A stretch of DNA of 5,923 nucleotides. Origin: SIG299 sp045531895 (lineage in GTDB: Bacteria; Bacillota; Clostridia; Lachnospirales; Lachnospiraceae). Below are positions 5,494 to 5,923 of the stretch, piece after piece (within the stretch, counting starts at the first letter, position 1; each line of letters starts with the position of its first letter). Where the stretch lies: contig JAZSEW010000082.1 of NCBI GenBank assembly GCA_045531895.1, positions 1-5,923 on the forward strand, given 5' to 3'. The notes under the pieces are model-generated. The model searched no databases. It had not been told where the DNA came from and worked only from the letters and a program-made list of their open reading frames with translations. The translations under genes were made by a program, and so were the position numbers.

Positions 5494-5923
5494 ATGAAAC
5501 TATATTATGAGTTAAAGGAAGAACAAAAGCGACTGGTGCAGTCCGACCATTCCGAAGAGCTTTGGTACTGTGTCCCCCTGGACCTTCTTTACGACCGTAA
5601 AAATAAGGTGGCAGAGGAGAGGTTTGCAGGCAAAGAGCAATACATTGCAGTAACTACGAAACGTATTTTAGTTCTGAACGGCAACGAAATTACATATGAG
5701 AGAAACTTATGTGACTGTGAAGAGGTGAAATGTGAGACTATGGTTGGCTGCGGCATTGTTACAGCCAAAGTAAACGGAGTAGCGGAGCTTGTGGCAAGGT
5801 TTTCCATGCGGCATATTGAGCGTGTTGCCTATGTGGCACGGGGCGCAAATCTGCTTGCTAAGGGTGACAAGGAAAAAATCACCAGCCACGAATATGAAAA
5901 GTATTGTGAAAAGTGCGGCCGTG
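5494..5923 (+). CDS. N-terminal part of a probable second ABC half-transporter (PH-like plus zinc ribbon), cut by window end
   Basis: Partial gene: 143 codons are open to the edge with no stop. Residues about 20-120 are strand-rich and PH-like. The clearest part is YIAVTTKRILVLNG (50-63), like the y-x-v-T-x-x-R core of bacterial PH domains; alternating hydrophobic strands and a helix-like MRHIERVAYVARGANLL segment follow. C138-E-K-C141-G is the first knuckle of a zinc ribbon, at the same place in the plan as C168/C171 of the upstream transporter. The second knuckle and any membrane or ATPase domains would lie outside the window. The matching plan and the operon position make it the likely partner of the first half-transporter, but no ATPase motif is visible, so this is inference. 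It could be a PH/zinc-ribbon protein without a transporter domain. The start at ATG 5494 is supported by AAAGG. Confidence 0.75.
   Translation, partial: MKLYYELKEEQKRLVQSDHSEELWYCVPLDLLYDRKNKVAEERFAGKEQYIAVTTKRILVLNGNEITYERNLCDCEEVKCETMVGCGIVTAKVNGVAELVARFSMRHIERVAYVARGANLLAKGDKEKITSHEYEKYCEKCGR

Noticed and set aside
5589..5889. Leftward frames opposite the third operon gene
   Set aside because: The rightward frame has a ribosome site, operon spacing and a protein plan matching its neighbour; the leftward frames have none.

Overview
The window looks like chromosomal DNA of a low-to-moderate GC, Gram-positive Clostridia-type bacterium, probably a motile member of the Lachnospiraceae. The reasons are strong purine-rich ribosome binding sites (GGAGG, AGAGG, AAGGAG), sigma-A type promoters with 17-bp spacers, hairpin-plus-U terminators, and the types of protein encoded. 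The taxon is an inference; no marker gene is present.

Left part (1-2242), read leftward. Two hairpin terminators lie back to back at 20-110. One ends an unseen rightward gene off the left edge; the other ends a methyl-accepting chemotaxis protein gene (152-1573). That receptor has six N-terminal membrane helices, no evident external sensor domain, and a standard cytoplasmic signalling hairpin. Upstream of it, in the same direction, is a small P-loop nucleoside-kinase-like protein (1685-2242) of the uridine kinase superfamily. Each of these two genes has a recognisable promoter of its own.

The divergent control region (2243-2488) carries the leftward kinase promoter, overlapped by a 25-bp dyad, and a rightward promoter for the transporter genes. 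The rightward leader contains a near-perfect 15-bp inverted repeat built on the heptamer ACAATAC.

Right part (2489-5923), read rightward. This is an apparent operon of three genes: (i) a half-size ABC exporter with an extra N-terminal cytosolic domain and a four-cysteine zinc ribbon; (ii) a 191-residue DUF1854 protein; (iii) the start of a second protein with the same N-terminal plan (PH-like domain, then CxxC), cut by the window end and most likely a second ABC half-transporter. The best reading is a heterodimeric ABC exporter with a dedicated DUF1854 partner. Its substrate is not evident from the sequence. This transporter module is the most interesting content of the window.

Four annotated starts differ from the longest open frame, because ribosome binding sites or promoters place the real start downstream. 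No RNA genes, insertion sequences or CRISPR arrays were seen.
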